Assembly: GCF_022829465.1 (NCBI RefSeq)
Contig: NZ_JAKSXZ010000101.1
Coordinates: 62,001-126,000, forward strand
Length of the DNA: 64,000 bases
Reading direction: 5' to 3'
Source: Methylobacterium sp. J-067
GTDB taxonomy: Bacteria > Pseudomonadota > Alphaproteobacteria > Rhizobiales > Beijerinckiaceae
Under the pieces are notes generated by a model. The model saw only the letters and a program-made list of their open reading frames with translations, ran no database searches and was not told the DNA's origin. Both the position numbers and the translations under genes were made by a program. The first letter of the stretch is position 1. Every line of letters starts with the position of its first letter. Below are positions 54,137-62,167 of the stretch, piece by piece.

Positions 54137-54180
54137 ACACAGCCGTCGCGGGACACCGCGACAAAAGGAGTCTGAGCGCG

Positions 54181-54699
54181 ATGGCCGAACCCGAATTCCC
54201 GCACGACGTGCCGCACGGTGCCGCCGGCCAGGCGTCCGCCTCCGGGCCGGACGGGACCGAGGGTGCCCGCGCCAAGGCCGAGTGGCGCGGCCTGCAGGGC
54301 GATGTGGAGAACCTCGCCGGCGTCGCCGCCGAGCAGGGCCGCGGCCTCCTCGACGCCGCCCGCCTCCAGGCTCAGGATTACGTCGAGCGCCGCAAGGGCG
54401 AGGCGGCGCAATCGGTGCAGGACCTCGCGCGCTCCCTGCGCGGCTCCGGCAAGGACATGTCCGACAAGCCGCATGTGCGCGCCTTCTTCGACAGCGCGGC
54501 CGACGGGCTGGAGCAGCTCGGCACCTCGATCGAGCGGCGCAGCCTCTCCGACTTCTACGGCGAGGCCGAGTCCCTGGCCCGCCGGGCGCCGGTCGCCGTG
54601 GCGGTCGGCACCTTCATGGTGGGCCTGCTGGCCGCCCGCTTCATCAAGTCCTCGAACGCTCCGCCGGACGACGACCTCCGCGACGAATTCCGGGCCTGA
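54181..54699 (+). CDS. Membrane-anchored stress-associated protein, unknown function
   Basis: This 172-aa protein has a long charged, helix-forming N-terminal part (residues 30-130, Ala/Glu/Arg/Gln-rich) and a single hydrophobic segment near the C-terminus (APVAVAVGTFMVGLLAARFI, residues 137-156). The layout resembles DUF883/YqjD and nutrient-deprivation-induced proteins, which are inner-membrane tail-anchored. I do not recognise a specific family. A strong AAAAGGAG precedes the ATG, and an EcfG-type promoter lies 45 bp upstream. The next gene starts 2 bp after its stop codon. Confidence 0.82.
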   Translation: MAEPEFPHDVPHGAAGQASASGPDGTEGARAKAEWRGLQGDVENLAGVAAEQGRGLLDAARLQAQDYVERRKGEAAQSVQDLARSLRGSGKDMSDKPHVRAFFDSAADGLEQLGTSIERRSLSDFYGEAESLARRAPVAVAVGTFMVGLLAARFIKSSNAPPDDDLRDEFRA

Positions 54700-54701
54700 C
54701 C

Positions 54702-55112
54702 ATGAGCCAAGGATCCGACCCCCGCCCGGGCGCCAGCTCGATCCAGAGCCTGATCGGCGACGCCCTGCGTGAGACCAACGATCTCGCGCGCAAGGAGATC
54801 GCCCTGTTCCGGGCGGAGATGGCGGGCAATGTCCGCCAGCTCATCGCGGGCCTCGCCTGCATGATCGGCGCGGCGGTCTTCGCCGTGGTGGCGCTGCTGG
54901 TGCTCATCGACGCCTTCGTGAAGTGGCTCGCCACCATCGTCGGCTCGGAATGGCTCGCGGCGCTCATCGTTGGCGGTACGCTGTTCGTCCTCGCGGCGGG
55001 CATGGCCCTGTGGGCCCGGAGCGTGCTCTCGCTCTCGACCCTGGCGCCTACCCGCACCACCCGTCAGGTTCGACAGGACGCCCAGGCCCTGTCGGAACGC
55101 GTCTCAGGATGA
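54702..55112 (+). CDS. Phage holin family (Holin-X/DUF1469) membrane protein
   Basis: This 136-aa protein matches the Phage_holin_3_6 (Holin-X/DUF1469) type. An amphipathic N-terminal region (LIGDALRETNDLARKEIALFRAEMAGNVRQL) is followed by two transmembrane helices (LACMIGAAVFAVVALLVLIDAFV and WLAALIVGGTLFVLAAGMALWARSVL). Despite the name, chromosomal members are not phage lysis genes; they occur with DUF883 and DUF3618 proteins in stress operons, as here. The gene starts 2 bp after the first gene of the operon. Confidence 0.9.
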   Translation: MSQGSDPRPGASSIQSLIGDALRETNDLARKEIALFRAEMAGNVRQLIAGLACMIGAAVFAVVALLVLIDAFVKWLATIVGSEWLAALIVGGTLFVLAAGMALWARSVLSLSTLAPTRTTRQVRQDAQALSERVSG

Positions 55113-55122
55113 GAATGCCGTC

Positions 55123-55503
55123 ATGAGTTCGATGAACGACCTCGAACGCGAGATCGAGGAAAGCCGCGCCCGTCTCGATGAGACGATCGACCAGATACAG
55201 GGCCGCCTCTCGGTGCCCAATCTCGTCGACGAGATGCTCGGCAACGCGCGCCGGGTGCCCCAGCTCGCCACCGCCTACGACGGCGCGCTGGACGCGGTGC
55301 GCCGCAACCCCGTTCCCGTACTGCTGATCGCGGCCGGCGTCGGGATGCTGTTCAGCCGCATGGCCAAGGAGACCGAGCGGCGCCGCACGCAGGTTTCGGC
55401 GGCGCGGGTGGACAGCATCGCCACGGACGCCGTGCGCGACTACGACCCGGACGGCCCCGCCGCCCGGCCGGTCCACGACCCCGTCGAGAAGACCGAGATC
55501 TGA
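55123..55503 (+). CDS. DUF3618 family protein
   Basis: This 126-aa protein has the DUF3618 signature at its N-terminus, LEREIEESRARLDETIDQIQGRLSVPNLVDEMLG, and one hydrophobic helix (NPVPVLLIAAGVGMLFSRM) near residue 62. The C-terminal third is polar and probably cytoplasmic. The family is uncharacterised and is found next to Holin-X and DUF883-like genes in Alpha- and Actinobacteria. An alternative start three codons later (MNDLER) is possible. Confidence 0.88.
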   Translation: MSSMNDLEREIEESRARLDETIDQIQGRLSVPNLVDEMLGNARRVPQLATAYDGALDAVRRNPVPVLLIAAGVGMLFSRMAKETERRRTQVSAARVDSIATDAVRDYDPDGPAARPVHDPVEKTEI

Positions 55504-55560
55504 CCGCCCCGCCCTGCGGGACCTCTCCGACACCGTAAAACGACCGCCGAGGATACGAGC

Positions 55561-56253
55561 ATGACCGACAAGCCGGGCTTCCCCGCGGGCGAGCCGTTCA
55601 ACCCCGCCGCCGCGCCGGGCGCCGCCGGGGACCACACCCTGCGGCCCGACCCCGCCGGCCGCCACGACCCGCTCCCCGGCGCGGCCACTGCCGCCGCCGA
55701 CCGGGCCGCCGACACGGCCCACGATCTGGGCGACAAGGCCTCCGATCTCGCCGACCGGGCGCGGGAGCGGGTCGCCGGCCTCGCCGACGACATCCACGAC
55801 CGGCTCAGCGGCTCCGCCGACCGGGTGCGGGACAAGGCCGAGGCGGCCTACGACGAGGCACGCGGCCGGGCGGGCGACCTCCACCGCCGCCACATGCGCC
55901 AGCTCGACGACCTGACCGTGCAGGGTCTCGACGGCCTGCGCCGCAGCCGCACCCAGGTCGAGCGCTTCGTGGAAGACAACCCGCTGCTTGTCGGCGTGGT
56001 GGGCGTCGCCGCCGGGCTGCTGCTCGGGGCGCTCCTGCCGCGCACCCGCCAGGAGGACCGCAGCCTCGGCCCGTATGCCGACGAGGTCCGCGAGGAAGGC
56101 CTGCGCTACGCCCGCGAGATGACCCATCGCGGCCGGGAATTCGTCCAGACCGCCCTCGATCCGGACAATCTCAACGAAGCCGTCCGCAAGGCGACCGGGG
56201 CCGAGGACGACCGCACCCCGCCAGCTGGCGAGCGGACGCAGCACAACCTTTAA
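55561..56253 (+). CDS. ElaB/YqjD-like amphipathic membrane protein
   Basis: This 230-aa protein contains an apolipoprotein-like stretch of Ala/Asp/Arg-rich heptads (AADRAADTAHDLGDKASDLADRARERVAGLADDIHDRLSGSADRVRDKAEAAYDEA, residues 40-100) followed by a glycine-zipper transmembrane helix (NPLLVGVVGVAAGLLLGALLPRTRQED, residues 140-166). This layout is that of ElaB/YqjD/DUF883 proteins, which bind ribosomes at the inner membrane in stationary phase in E. coli. Whether it binds ribosomes here is unknown. It is the last gene of the stress operon and converges on matB. Confidence 0.82.
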   Translation: MTDKPGFPAGEPFNPAAAPGAAGDHTLRPDPAGRHDPLPGAATAAADRAADTAHDLGDKASDLADRARERVAGLADDIHDRLSGSADRVRDKAEAAYDEARGRAGDLHRRHMRQLDDLTVQGLDGLRRSRTQVERFVEDNPLLVGVVGVAAGLLLGALLPRTRQEDRSLGPYADEVREEGLRYAREMTHRGREFVQTALDPDNLNEAVRKATGAEDDRTPPAGERTQHNL

Positions 56254-56277
56254 GGCCGACGGGAAAGGCGCGGGTTT

Positions 56278-56305
56278 CCCCTCTCCCCGCCTGCGGGGAG
56301 AGGGG
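56278..56305. terminator. Bidirectional terminator-like palindrome between stress operon and matB
   Basis: CCCCTCTCCCCGC (56278-56290) and GCGGGGAGAGGGG (56293-56305) form a very strong stem between two convergent genes. It shares the core CCCTCTCCCC/GGGGAGAGGG with the element at 34313-34338. Confidence 0.65.
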
Positions 56306-56323
56306 GATGGCTTTCGGCGAACG

Positions 56324-57835
56324 CTACCCCCCGAACAACCCCTTGTACTGGTCCCGCAGCACGTTCTTCTGCACCTTGCCCATGGTGTTGCGCGGCAGCT
56401 CGTCCACGAACAGGACGCGCTTGGGGCATTTGAACTTGGCAAGCCGCCCTTCGAGGTCGGCCACGACGGCGGCCTCGTCCGGGGCGGCCTCCCCGCCGAC
56501 CACCACCGCCGTCACCGCCTCGCCGAAATCCGGGTGCGCCAGGCCGATCACCGCCGATTCGACGATGCCGGGCAGGCCGTCGATCTCGGTCTCGACCTCC
56601 TTCGGGTAGACGTTGAAGCCGCCTGAGATGATCAGGTCCTTGCCGCGCCCGACGATGTGGACGTAGCCCCGCGCATCGACCTTGCCGAGGTCGCCGGTGA
56701 TGAAGAACCCGTCCGGCTTGAACTCGGCGGCGGTCTTCTCGGGCATGCGCCAGTAGCCTTTGAACACGTTGGCGCCCTTCACCTCGATCATCCCGACCTC
56801 GTCGGTGCCGAGGCGGGCGCCGCTCTCGGGGTCGACCACCCGCAGGTCCACGCCCGGCAGGGGGAAGCCCACCGTGCCCGCCACCCGATCCCCCTCGTAG
56901 GGGTTCGAGGTGCTCATGTTGGTCTCGGTCATGCCGTAGCGTTCGAGGATGGCGTGGCCGGTGCGGGCCTGCCATTCCCGGTGCGTCTCGGCGAGCAGCG
57001 GCGCCGAGCCCGAGGTGAACAGGCGGATGCCCCTGGCCGCCTCGGGGGTCAGGCCCGGCTCCTTGAGGAGCCGCGTGTAGAAGGTGGGCACGCCCATCAT
57101 CGACGTCGCCCGCGGCATCAGCTCCAGGATCTTTTTGACGTCCAGGCGCGGCAGGAACAGCATCGTGCCGCCGCTCGCGAGCACGGTGTTCGTCGCCACG
57201 AACAGGCCGTGGGTGTGGAACACCGGCAGGGCGTGGATCAGCACGTCGGCGGCGGTGAAGCGCCACGCCTCGACCAGCACCCTGGCGTTGGAGGCGAGGT
57301 TGTCGTGGGAGAGCATGGCGCCCTTGGAGCGCCCGGTCGTGCCCGAGGTGTAGAGGATCGCCGCCAGATCCTCCGGCCCGCGCGGCACGTCCGCGAAGGC
57401 CGCGCCGTCCTGCGCGTCGGCCGCCTCGGCGGCGCTGCCCGTGCCGGCCGCGTCGAGGGTCCAGACATGCCGCACCCCGGCGGCAGCCTCGGACAGCCCC
57501 TCGCGCTTCCCGGGATCGCAGACGAAGACCGCAGGCTCGGCATCGCCGAGGAAGTAGCCGATCTCGGCCGGGGTGTAGGCGGTGTTGAGCGGCAGGAACA
57601 CCGCCCCGGCCCGCACCACGCCGAGATAGAGGAAGATCACCTCCGCGCTCTTCTCGACCTGCACGGCCACCCGGTCCCCCGGCGCGACGCCCGCCGCCGT
57701 GAGCGCGGCGGCGTAGGCGCCGGAGCGGGCGATCAGGTCACCGTAGGAATGGTGCCGGCCCTCATGGGTCTCGATGACGGTCTTGGCGGGGTCGGACGCG
57801 CCGTCCCGCACGAGGGAGAAGAGGTGGTTCGTCAT
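56324..57835 (-). CDS. matB: Malonyl-CoA synthetase MatB
   Basis: This 503-aa AMP-forming acyl-CoA synthetase most likely activates malonate to malonyl-CoA. The ATP-binding P-loop ILYTSGTTGRSKGAMLSHDNL is near residue 170, ILERYGMTETNMSTSNPYEGDRVAGTVGFPLPGV is near 300, and the hinge plus catalytic Lys region (RGKDLIISGGFNVYPKEVE ... LPRNTMGKVQKNVLR) closes the protein. The YGMTETNM and NPYEGDRVAGTVG segments are typical of MatB rather than general fatty acyl-CoA ligases. Malonyl-CoA decarboxylase (mcd) is encoded 1.2 kb upstream on the same strand, giving a malonate to acetyl-CoA route. Confidence 0.9.
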   Translation of the reverse strand: MTNHLFSLVRDGASDPAKTVIETHEGRHHSYGDLIARSGAYAAALTAAGVAPGDRVAVQVEKSAEVIFLYLGVVRAGAVFLPLNTAYTPAEIGYFLGDAEPAVFVCDPGKREGLSEAAAGVRHVWTLDAAGTGSAAEAADAQDGAAFADVPRGPEDLAAILYTSGTTGRSKGAMLSHDNLASNARVLVEAWRFTAADVLIHALPVFHTHGLFVATNTVLASGGTMLFLPRLDVKKILELMPRATSMMGVPTFYTRLLKEPGLTPEAARGIRLFTSGSAPLLAETHREWQARTGHAILERYGMTETNMSTSNPYEGDRVAGTVGFPLPGVDLRVVDPESGARLGTDEVGMIEVKGANVFKGYWRMPEKTAAEFKPDGFFITGDLGKVDARGYVHIVGRGKDLIISGGFNVYPKEVETEIDGLPGIVESAVIGLAHPDFGEAVTAVVVGGEAAPDEAAVVADLEGRLAKFKCPKRVLFVDELPRNTMGKVQKNVLRDQYKGLFGG

Positions 57836-57907
57836 CGGAAGGCCGGGTTGGTGGCTGGCGTCTTATCCCGCCTCTCTAGCCGCCCCGCCCGGCTCCCGCG
57901 AGCCCTT

Positions 57908-58354
57908 TCAGGCGGCAAGCCGCTGCCGGGACGACAGAAAGCCCCCCTCCGGCGCCTTCTCCGGCGCGAACAGGGCGAGGCCGGTGGGCACGGGCATGCC
58001 GACATAGATCGCCTCCATGCCGCCTCGCGCATAGGCCTCGTGCCAGAAGCCGGACCCCTTGGATTCGCGCGAGAAATCCCGCCACCACGTCCGGTGCGGC
58101 TCCGAGCGGGTGAAGCGCTCCAGGCTGTCGAGGTCACGCCAGTACTGCCGCATCCCGACATGGGTCAGCCCGAAGAACAGGTTCTCATGGGCCAGGAGTC
58201 CGTCGGGCCGCGCCCGCACCGCGTCGGCGATGCCGCGCCCCACGCCCATCAACGCCAGCAGGCCGCGCCAGCGCGTGACCCGGAAGCCGAGATAGACCAC
58301 GACGAGGTCGGGATAGGCGGACAGGTCCACCGAGCGGCGGGAGGGGGCTTGCAT
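57908..58354 (-). CDS. DUF4188 family (monooxygenase-like) protein
   Basis: This 148-aa protein matches the DUF4188 group, dimeric alpha+beta-barrel-like proteins sometimes labelled monooxygenases. VVVYLGFRVTRWRGLLALMGVGRGIADAV, MRQYWRDLDSLERFTRSEPHRTWWRDFSRES and GFWHEAYARGGMEAIYVGMPVPTGLALFAP fit the family. The enzymatic role is not established. It diverges from a TetR-family gene with a shared palindromic operator, the usual arrangement for a small regulated gene and its repressor. Confidence 0.85.
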   Translation of the reverse strand: MQAPSRRSVDLSAYPDLVVVYLGFRVTRWRGLLALMGVGRGIADAVRARPDGLLAHENLFFGLTHVGMRQYWRDLDSLERFTRSEPHRTWWRDFSRESKGSGFWHEAYARGGMEAIYVGMPVPTGLALFAPEKAPEGGFLSSRQRLAA

Positions 58355-58374
58355 CCTGAACCTCGTGCCTTCAG

Positions 58375-58400
58375 CTTACACCGTAAACGTAAGGCGGTGT
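58375..58400. promoter_or_regulatory. TetR-type operator between DUF4188 and tetR genes
   Basis: Nested inverted repeats occur here: TTAC-ACC-GTAA (58376-58386), CTTAC / GTAAG (58375-58379 and 58389-58393) and ACACCG / CGGTGT (58378-58383 and 58395-58400). This kind of overlapping dyad is typical of TetR-family operators and lies in the 50-bp gap between the divergent genes. Confidence 0.6.
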
Positions 58401-58407
58401 GCGTACA

Positions 58408-58992
58408 GTGTCAACATCGATCCAAGAGGACCGGCCCTATCATCGCGGCGACCTGCGCGCGTCCCTCCTCGCGGCGGCCCTCGACCAGCTGGAAGAGGGC
58501 GGCGCGGCGGATCTGTCCCTGCGGGCGGTGGCCCGTGCCTGCGGCGTCTCGGCCATGGCCCCCTACCGGCACTTCAAGGACAAGGACGCCCTCCTCGACG
58601 CGGTGGCGGGGCACGGCTTCGCGGAACTCGCCCGCGTGCTGGAGCAGGCCGATGCGTCCGCGGAGGCCGCCGAGGCCCTGGCCGCGCAGGGCGCCGCCTA
58701 CGTCGCCTTCGCCTGCCGCCATCCGGCGCTGTTCCGGCTGATGTTCACCGCCCCGTGCCGGCCCAAGGACACAGGGCGGGAGGGGTCGCCGGCCTACGCG
58801 ATCCTGCAACGGCGGGCGGCGTCGCTCGCGAGCGAAGCCATGCCGGCGGAGGATCTGACGCTCGCCGCGTGGTCGCTGGTCCACGGGCTCGCCGCGCTGA
58901 TCCTCGACCGGAGGATTCCCCTGGCGCCGGCTGAGAGCGACGCCCTCGCCCGGCGCATCACCCTCGGCTTCGCCCGGCTGACGCGCCCTTAG
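58408..58992 (+). CDS. TetR/AcrR family transcriptional regulator
   Basis: This protein of about 194 aa has an N-terminal TetR helix-turn-helix (RASLLAAALDQLEEGGAADLSLRAVARACGVSAMAPYRHFKDKDALLDAVA, residues 18-68) and an alpha-helical ligand-binding domain (FACRHPALFRLMFTAP, typical of TetR_C_13/WHG-type domains). The start is a GTG. I prefer 58408, with GGCGG about 10 nt upstream, over an in-frame GTG at 58399, which overlaps the operator. It probably represses itself and the divergent DUF4188 gene. It converges with the mcd gene, the stops overlapping by 4 bp. Confidence 0.9.
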   Translation: MSTSIQEDRPYHRGDLRASLLAAALDQLEEGGAADLSLRAVARACGVSAMAPYRHFKDKDALLDAVAGHGFAELARVLEQADASAEAAEALAAQGAAYVAFACRHPALFRLMFTAPCRPKDTGREGSPAYAILQRRAASLASEAMPAEDLTLAAWSLVHGLAALILDRRIPLAPAESDALARRITLGFARLTRP

Positions 58993-60416
58993 GCGTCCGC
59001 GAGCGCCACGGCGCGGGGCGGCGGGAGCTTGGCGCGCAATTCGCGGCTGACGGACGAGGAGGCCGCCACCGTGCCGAGATTGGCGTAGGTCTCGTGGTTC
59101 TTCTCGATGGCGCCGAGGTCGTAGAGGTAGTTGACCATCAGCCCGTGCGACTGCGCCAGTCCCTTGTCCGAGACGTCGCCGAGAAAGTTGATCCGCTCCA
59201 GCCGCGCCCCGTTGCCGAGGTGGAACCGCGCGACGGGATCGAGGGGCCGCCCGCGCTCGTTCTTGGCGCGCAGGAAATAGGCCGCCGCCGCCGGGATCAT
59301 CGCCTTGCGCACGGTCTCGGCGAGCGCCTTGTCCTCGTGCCAGCCGGGGATGTCGAGGCCGCGCAGGGCCTCCACGTCCTCCGGCAGCAGGCCCTGCGGG
59401 CTGTCCGCCCGGCGCTCGCGGGTGAGCCACGCGGAAAAGCCCGGCACCGGCGAGAGGGTGACGAAGGTCTTCAGGCTCGGGATCTCGCGGGCCAGATCCT
59501 CCACCACCTGCTTGATCAGGAAGTTGCCGAAGGTGACGCCCGCGAGGCCCTTCTGGCAGTTCGAGATCGAATAGAAGATCGCGGTGGTGGCCGCGCGCGG
59601 CGGCAGGGGCTTGCGCTCCCGCGACAGGATCGGCGCGATGGCCGGGGCGATGCCCTCGGTGAGCGCCACCTCGACGAAGATCAGCGGCTCGTCGGCCAGC
59701 GCCGGGTGGAAGAAGGCGAAGCAGCGCCGGTCCGGCGGCTCGATCCGGGCGCGCAGGTCGTCCCAGTCGGCGATGGCGTGCACCGCCTCGTAGCGGATGA
59801 TCTTCTCGAGGATATGCGCCGGGGTCGTCCAGTCGATGTGGCGCAGCACCAGGAAGCCCCGGTTGAACCACGAGGCGAACAGGTGCTCGAAATCCGAATC
59901 GAGGCTGTCGGCGGCGTCGAGCAGGGCCTTGTCGGCATGGCCGTCCTTGGCGCCCTTGCGCAGGTCGCGGCGCAGGTCGAACAGGTCCTCGCGCATCCGC
60001 ACGAGGCTCAGCGTGCCGCCCCGCGCGAGGTTGAGGCGGCGGATCAGTTCCTGGCTGCGCGGCTCGGCGGCCTCGTGCAGGGTGCCGAGGCGGGCGCGGC
60101 TCGGGTCGGCGAGGTAGGCGGTGATCGCCGCGTCGACGGCGCGGTCGTCCGCCCCGAAATCGAGGGCGATGGCCCGCAGGAACTCGTGCCGCTCGGCGGG
60201 CGACAGGCTGGCGTAGCGGTCGAGGATGGCGCGGGCGAGGGCGACGCCGGACGCCTCGCCCCGGCGGGAGATGAGGTCGTCGCAGAGGCGGGCGAGGTCG
60301 GCGGCGCCGGCCCGGACGGCGATGTCCCCCCGGCCGAGGCCAACGAGGTCCACGAGGTCGCGGCCCCGGTCGCTGATCGTCTGAAGCAGGTCGCCGAAGA
60401 AGGAGATCGCCGCCAT
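58989..60416 (-). CDS. mcd: Malonyl-CoA decarboxylase
   Basis: This 475-aa protein of the malonyl-CoA decarboxylase family converts malonyl-CoA to acetyl-CoA and CO2. The N-terminal helical domain (FFGDLLQTISDRGRDLVDL) precedes the GNAT-fold catalytic domain. FFHPALADEPLIFVEVALTEGIAPAI, SISNCQKGLAGVTFGNFLIKQVV, KTFVTLSPVPGFSAWL and the C-terminal GDVSDKGLAQSHGLMVNYLYDLGAIEKNHETYA, with the catalytic Ser and His, are conserved. With MatB it allows growth on or detoxification of malonate; it can also lower malonyl-CoA. Confidence 0.96.
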   Translation of the reverse strand: MAAISFFGDLLQTISDRGRDLVDLVGLGRGDIAVRAGAADLARLCDDLISRRGEASGVALARAILDRYASLSPAERHEFLRAIALDFGADDRAVDAAITAYLADPSRARLGTLHEAAEPRSQELIRRLNLARGGTLSLVRMREDLFDLRRDLRKGAKDGHADKALLDAADSLDSDFEHLFASWFNRGFLVLRHIDWTTPAHILEKIIRYEAVHAIADWDDLRARIEPPDRRCFAFFHPALADEPLIFVEVALTEGIAPAIAPILSRERKPLPPRAATTAIFYSISNCQKGLAGVTFGNFLIKQVVEDLAREIPSLKTFVTLSPVPGFSAWLTRERRADSPQGLLPEDVEALRGLDIPGWHEDKALAETVRKAMIPAAAAYFLRAKNERGRPLDPVARFHLGNGARLERINFLGDVSDKGLAQSHGLMVNYLYDLGAIEKNHETYANLGTVAASSSVSRELRAKLPPPRAVALADA

Positions 60417-60508
60417 CGCCCTCGTGACCCCGTCCTGCCGCGCTTGTTCGCCCCTAGTCTAGGGCGCCGACGCCGCCACGGCCAAGGCCAAAGCGACGCC
60501 GAAGCGTC

Positions 60509-60700
60509 TCAACCCTGTGGTGAGAGCATCGCGAGGTCGGCGCGCTCGCGCCAATCCCCCACGCCGTGCTGGCGGGCGAAGCGCAGTTCGGCGGCGCGCT
60601 TGGCGCGGTCGGGGTCGCGCGCCCGGCTGATCTCCACGGATCCCACCGTGAACGGCACCCCGAGGATCTCCTTGGCGAAATCGACCCGGTAATTCAGCAT
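60509..60700 (-). CDS. Small conserved-looking protein, 63 aa
   Basis: This 63-aa basic protein starts with an excellent ribosome-binding site (AAGGAG, 6-nt spacing before the ATG at 60700), which makes it a real gene. The sequence begins MLNYRVDFAKEILGVPFTVGSVEI and continues with a charged helix (RARDPDRAKRAAELRFARQHGVGDW). It has no signal peptide, Cys pair or membrane segment. I do not recognise a family and cannot assign a function. It lies 92 bp upstream of mcd on the same strand and may be co-transcribed with it. Confidence 0.7.
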   Translation of the reverse strand: MLNYRVDFAKEILGVPFTVGSVEISRARDPDRAKRAAELRFARQHGVGDWRERADLAMLSPQG

Positions 60701-60895
60701 CCCGTACTCCTTGCTGGGGGCCCTCCCCCGGCTCTCGCCGGGAACGGATCGGCGCCCCGATCGTAGAATGACGGCGGGGCCGGGCCTGCGGCGGTGTGAA
60801 CCACGCCGGGCCGGACCCATGCGGATTCGGACCCGCATCGATCTCATATGGTGCGGGTGCGGGCCGATGGCAGGTGCGCGAGGCGGGGCGCGGCC

Positions 60896-62167
60896 ATGCG
60901 GCGCGTCTGCTTGCCGGGCCCGCTTGCCCGTGCGCGAGATCCCCGCCGTTCCCACCCCCGACCTTGCGAGGGCGCCCTGTCCGCCACCCTTTCCGCGCCC
61001 GCCCCCCTCGACGGCAAGGCGAGGCTCGGCCTGACCCTGATCGCGGGCGGCGCCGTGGCCAACATCTATTACAACCAGCCGCTCCTCGGGCTGATCGTGG
61101 CCGAGTTCGGCGACCGCGCCGCCCTCTGGGTGCCGACGACGGCGCTGGTCGGCTACGGGCTCGGCATCGTCGGCCTCGTGCCCCTGGGCGACGCCCTGCC
61201 CCGGCGGCGGCTGATCGTGCTGCAATGCCTCGCCCTCGCCCTGGCGCTGCTGGCCGTGGGCCTGAGCCGCAACCTCCTGGCGCTCGCCCTGGCGCATCTC
61301 CTCGTCGGCGTTCTCGCCTCGGCGGCGCAGCAGGCGGTGCCCTTCGCCGCCGAACTCGCCCCCGATGCCAGCCGGGGCCGGGTGGTCGGGCAGGTGATGA
61401 CCGGGCTCCTCACCGGCATCCTGCTCGCCCGGACGGCGAGCGGCTTCATCGGCGCCCATCTCGGCTGGCGGCCGGTCTTCCTCATTGCGTCGGGCGTGGC
61501 GCTCGCCATGGCGGGGATCGCCGCGGCCACCCTGCCGCACACGCCCCAGACCCATCGCCTGCGCTACGCCGCCCTGATGACCTCCATCGTCGGGCTGGCG
61601 AAGACGCAGCCGGTGCTGCGCACCGCCGCCCTGTCGCAGGGGCTGCTGTTTGCCGGCTTCAACGCCTTCTGGGCGACGCTCGCCCTCCTCGTGGAGGCCC
61701 CGCCCTTCGGCCTCACCGCCGCCGGGGCGGGCCTGTTCGGGGTGATCGGAGTCTGCGGCGCCTTCGTCGCCCCGCTCTCCGGCCGCTTCGCCGACCGCAA
61801 GGGCGCCAAGCCCGTGGTGCTCGGCGGGAGCCTGCTCGTCGCCCTGTCCTTCGTGATCCTCTGGGCGGCGGGGACGTGGTCCCTCGTCGCCGTGGCGGTG
61901 GGCGTGTTCCTCATCGACATCGGCATGAACGGCGCGCTCATCGCCAACCAGACCCGCGCCTACGCCCTGGTGCCCGGCGCGCGGGGGCGGATCAACACCG
62001 TGCTGTTCACGACGATCTTCGTCTTCGCGGCGGTCGGCGCCTATGCCGGCTCGCAGGCCTTCCTGCTCGTGGGCTGGCCGGGCGTCTGCGCGGTGGGTCT
62101 CGGCTTCTCGGCCCTGGCGGTGCTGGTCGCCGCACGGGACCCGCACCCGGCGAAGCGCCCTATCTGA
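60896..62167 (+). CDS. MFS transporter (drug/metabolite exporter type)
   Basis: This protein of about 423 aa is a 12-helix major facilitator resembling the DHA1/arabinose-efflux-like exporters. NIYYNQPLLGLIVAEFG opens the first helix pair, SRGRVVGQVMTGLLTGILLARTASGFIGAHLGWRPVF carries the typical motif C-like region, and GRFADRKGAKPVVLGGSLLVA is the second motif A. The start is uncertain: the first 35 residues from the ATG at 60896 look non-conserved and Pro/Arg-rich, and the conserved protein begins near 60980, where only a CTG is available. The substrate is unknown. Confidence 0.85.
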   Translation: MRRVCLPGPLARARDPRRSHPRPCEGALSATLSAPAPLDGKARLGLTLIAGGAVANIYYNQPLLGLIVAEFGDRAALWVPTTALVGYGLGIVGLVPLGDALPRRRLIVLQCLALALALLAVGLSRNLLALALAHLLVGVLASAAQQAVPFAAELAPDASRGRVVGQVMTGLLTGILLARTASGFIGAHLGWRPVFLIASGVALAMAGIAAATLPHTPQTHRLRYAALMTSIVGLAKTQPVLRTAALSQGLLFAGFNAFWATLALLVEAPPFGLTAAGAGLFGVIGVCGAFVAPLSGRFADRKGAKPVVLGGSLLVALSFVILWAAGTWSLVAVAVGVFLIDIGMNGALIANQTRAYALVPGARGRINTVLFTTIFVFAAVGAYAGSQAFLLVGWPGVCAVGLGFSALAVLVAARDPHPAKRPI

